This document shows, piece after piece, positions 63,315-64,000 of a stretch of 64,000 nucleotides of DNA. The stretch covers positions 48,243 to 112,242 of the forward strand of contig JBCDDZ010000004.1 of NCBI GenBank assembly GCA_039180025.1, read 5' to 3'. The stretch comes from Algisphaera sp039180025. Its GTDB lineage: Bacteria; Planctomycetota; Phycisphaerae; Phycisphaerales; Phycisphaeraceae. The notes beneath the pieces are model-generated. The model saw only the letters and a list, made by a program, of their open reading frames with translations, had not been told where the DNA came from and ran no database searches. Made by a program: the position numbers and the translations under genes. The stretch's first letter is position 1; each line of letters starts with the position of its first letter.

Positions 63315-63893
63315 TCAATAAACGATCGCCACCGCGTCTTCCACCGCTTCGATCACCGAGCGCACGTGGAAGGGTTTTTTCAGGTAGCCATCGAAACCCG
63401 AGTTCATCAGGTGCTGCGCCTGCCCGTCGGTCAGCTTGCCGGACATGGCGATGACTTTCGTGGCCTGAAGATCGTCGCTGGATCGCACGAGCTTGAGGAC
63501 GTCCTCACCCTTCACGTCGCCCAGGTGCATATCGAGCAGCAGCACGTGGGGACGGAACTTCTCGCACTCGACCCCGGCGGCGAACCCCGTGTCCGCTGTC
63601 TTCACTTCGTAGTTTGCCTGCTCGGTCAACACCTTGGTCAGTACGCCCACGATCTCGCTGGCTTGGTCCACCACCAGCACGCGGGTCTTGCCGGACTGGA
63701 GCCCATCGAGCGGGATGTTGTGGGCTTTCATAAACCGCATGAGCGCCGGCATGGGGATCCGCCGATCCTTCGAGCCCGGGATCCGGTAGCCGCGCAGCTG
63801 CCCCGAATCGAACCACTTGCTCACTGTCCGCGGCGCGACATTACAGATCTTGGCGACTTCGCCGGTGGTCAGGATATCTTTCTGCTTGCCCAT
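63315..63893 (-). CDS. Reversed-order response regulator: N-terminal HTH, C-terminal REC
   Basis: A 192-residue protein. N-terminal ~65 residues form an excisionase/MerR-type helix-turn-helix (LTTGEVAKICNVAPRTVSKW, then GQLRGYRIPGSKDRRIP). Residues ~70-190 are a receiver: phosphoacceptor Asp in LLLDMHLGD, Ser in AMSG, Lys in LKKPF. The usual acid pair is VVDQ, so one of the two N-terminal acids is replaced by Gln. DNA binding on the N side is the opposite of classical regulators. No kinase is adjacent, and it has its own terminator. Confidence 0.9.
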   Translation of the reverse strand: MGKQKDILTTGEVAKICNVAPRTVSKWFDSGQLRGYRIPGSKDRRIPMPALMRFMKAHNIPLDGLQSGKTRVLVVDQASEIVGVLTKVLTEQANYEVKTADTGFAAGVECEKFRPHVLLLDMHLGDVKGEDVLKLVRSSDDLQATKVIAMSGKLTDGQAQHLMNSGFDGYLKKPFHVRSVIEAVEDAVAIVY

Positions 63894-64000
63894 ACGGCTT
63901 ACCTTTGCCTTTCTCCGTGAATCTCCGGGAAACGGCCCACATGGGCTCCGCTTCCTCTTTCCTAACCATCGGACAGCCGCCCAACTGGGTTAACCGTCAC

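Overview
The window looks like a chromosomal segment of a planctomycete, most likely of the class Phycisphaerae. Grounds: high-GC genes with a few AT-rich blocks; a PEP-CTERM protein with an LGGLA-type anchor; several prepilin-type N-termini; a sulfatase together with a true formylglycine-generating enzyme; a XylR-type hybrid regulator (LacI-like sensor plus AraC HTH); and a cluster of secreted glycoside hydrolases. The class assignment is an inference from gene content. No rRNA, tRNA or CRISPR array was seen.

Positions 1-20.7 kb form a carbohydrate-use region. It starts inside a clan GH-A glycoside hydrolase with a C-terminal CBM9-like domain, and a full-length paralogue lies at 11.9 kb. Between and after them are an AraC regulator divergent from a PhyH-type dioxygenase, a beta-propeller protein, a sulfatase, two paralogous secreted PEP-CTERM-type proteins (the second has lost its anchor to a stop codon), a XylR-like regulator with a small MITE-like insertion just upstream, a pseudopilin-like protein, a GH13-like protein, a GH3 beta-xylosidase/glucosidase and a low-GC clan GH-A-like protein. 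The theme is degradation of plant or algal, probably xylose-containing and partly sulfated, polysaccharide. The matching formylglycine-generating enzyme lies at 53-54 kb.

Positions 20.7-27.6 kb hold an IS3-type orfA remnant, a GbsR/MarR regulator, a DUF2071-like protein, a cyclic-nucleotide-domain/thioredoxin-reductase-like fusion without the redox CxxC, a PfpI/DJ-1 protein, a HAD hydrolase, a membrane protein and RuvC. Positions 27.6-32 kb encode both subunits of a type IIA topoisomerase.

Positions 32-45.7 kb, mostly on the minus strand, encode a type IV pilus / type II secretion apparatus in three blocks: HD-GYP phosphodiesterase - STAS - GspE/PilB ATPase - GspF/PilC; PilM - PilN - PilO - PilP/GspC-like - secretin - TPR lipoprotein, ending at a strong terminator; and a set of pseudopilins. 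The ATPase carries an MshEN-like domain, its operon has an HD-GYP protein, and a PilZ protein follows at 48.2 kb, so control by cyclic di-GMP is a reasonable hypothesis. An IS256-type transposase remnant lies between the first two blocks.

Positions 46-64 kb are mainly housekeeping: DAHP synthase and a DMT transporter (overlapping), PilZ, a SPOR lipoprotein, an acyl-CoA synthetase-like enzyme, a kinase-like protein, the formylglycine-generating enzyme, a proline-rich cyclophilin, RibD, an AsmA-like protein, PPK2, a membrane-anchored probable alpha/alpha-toroid protein, the muropeptide-recycling pair AnmK/MurQ, a sugar-phosphate isomerase-like protein, and a response regulator with reversed HTH-REC order.
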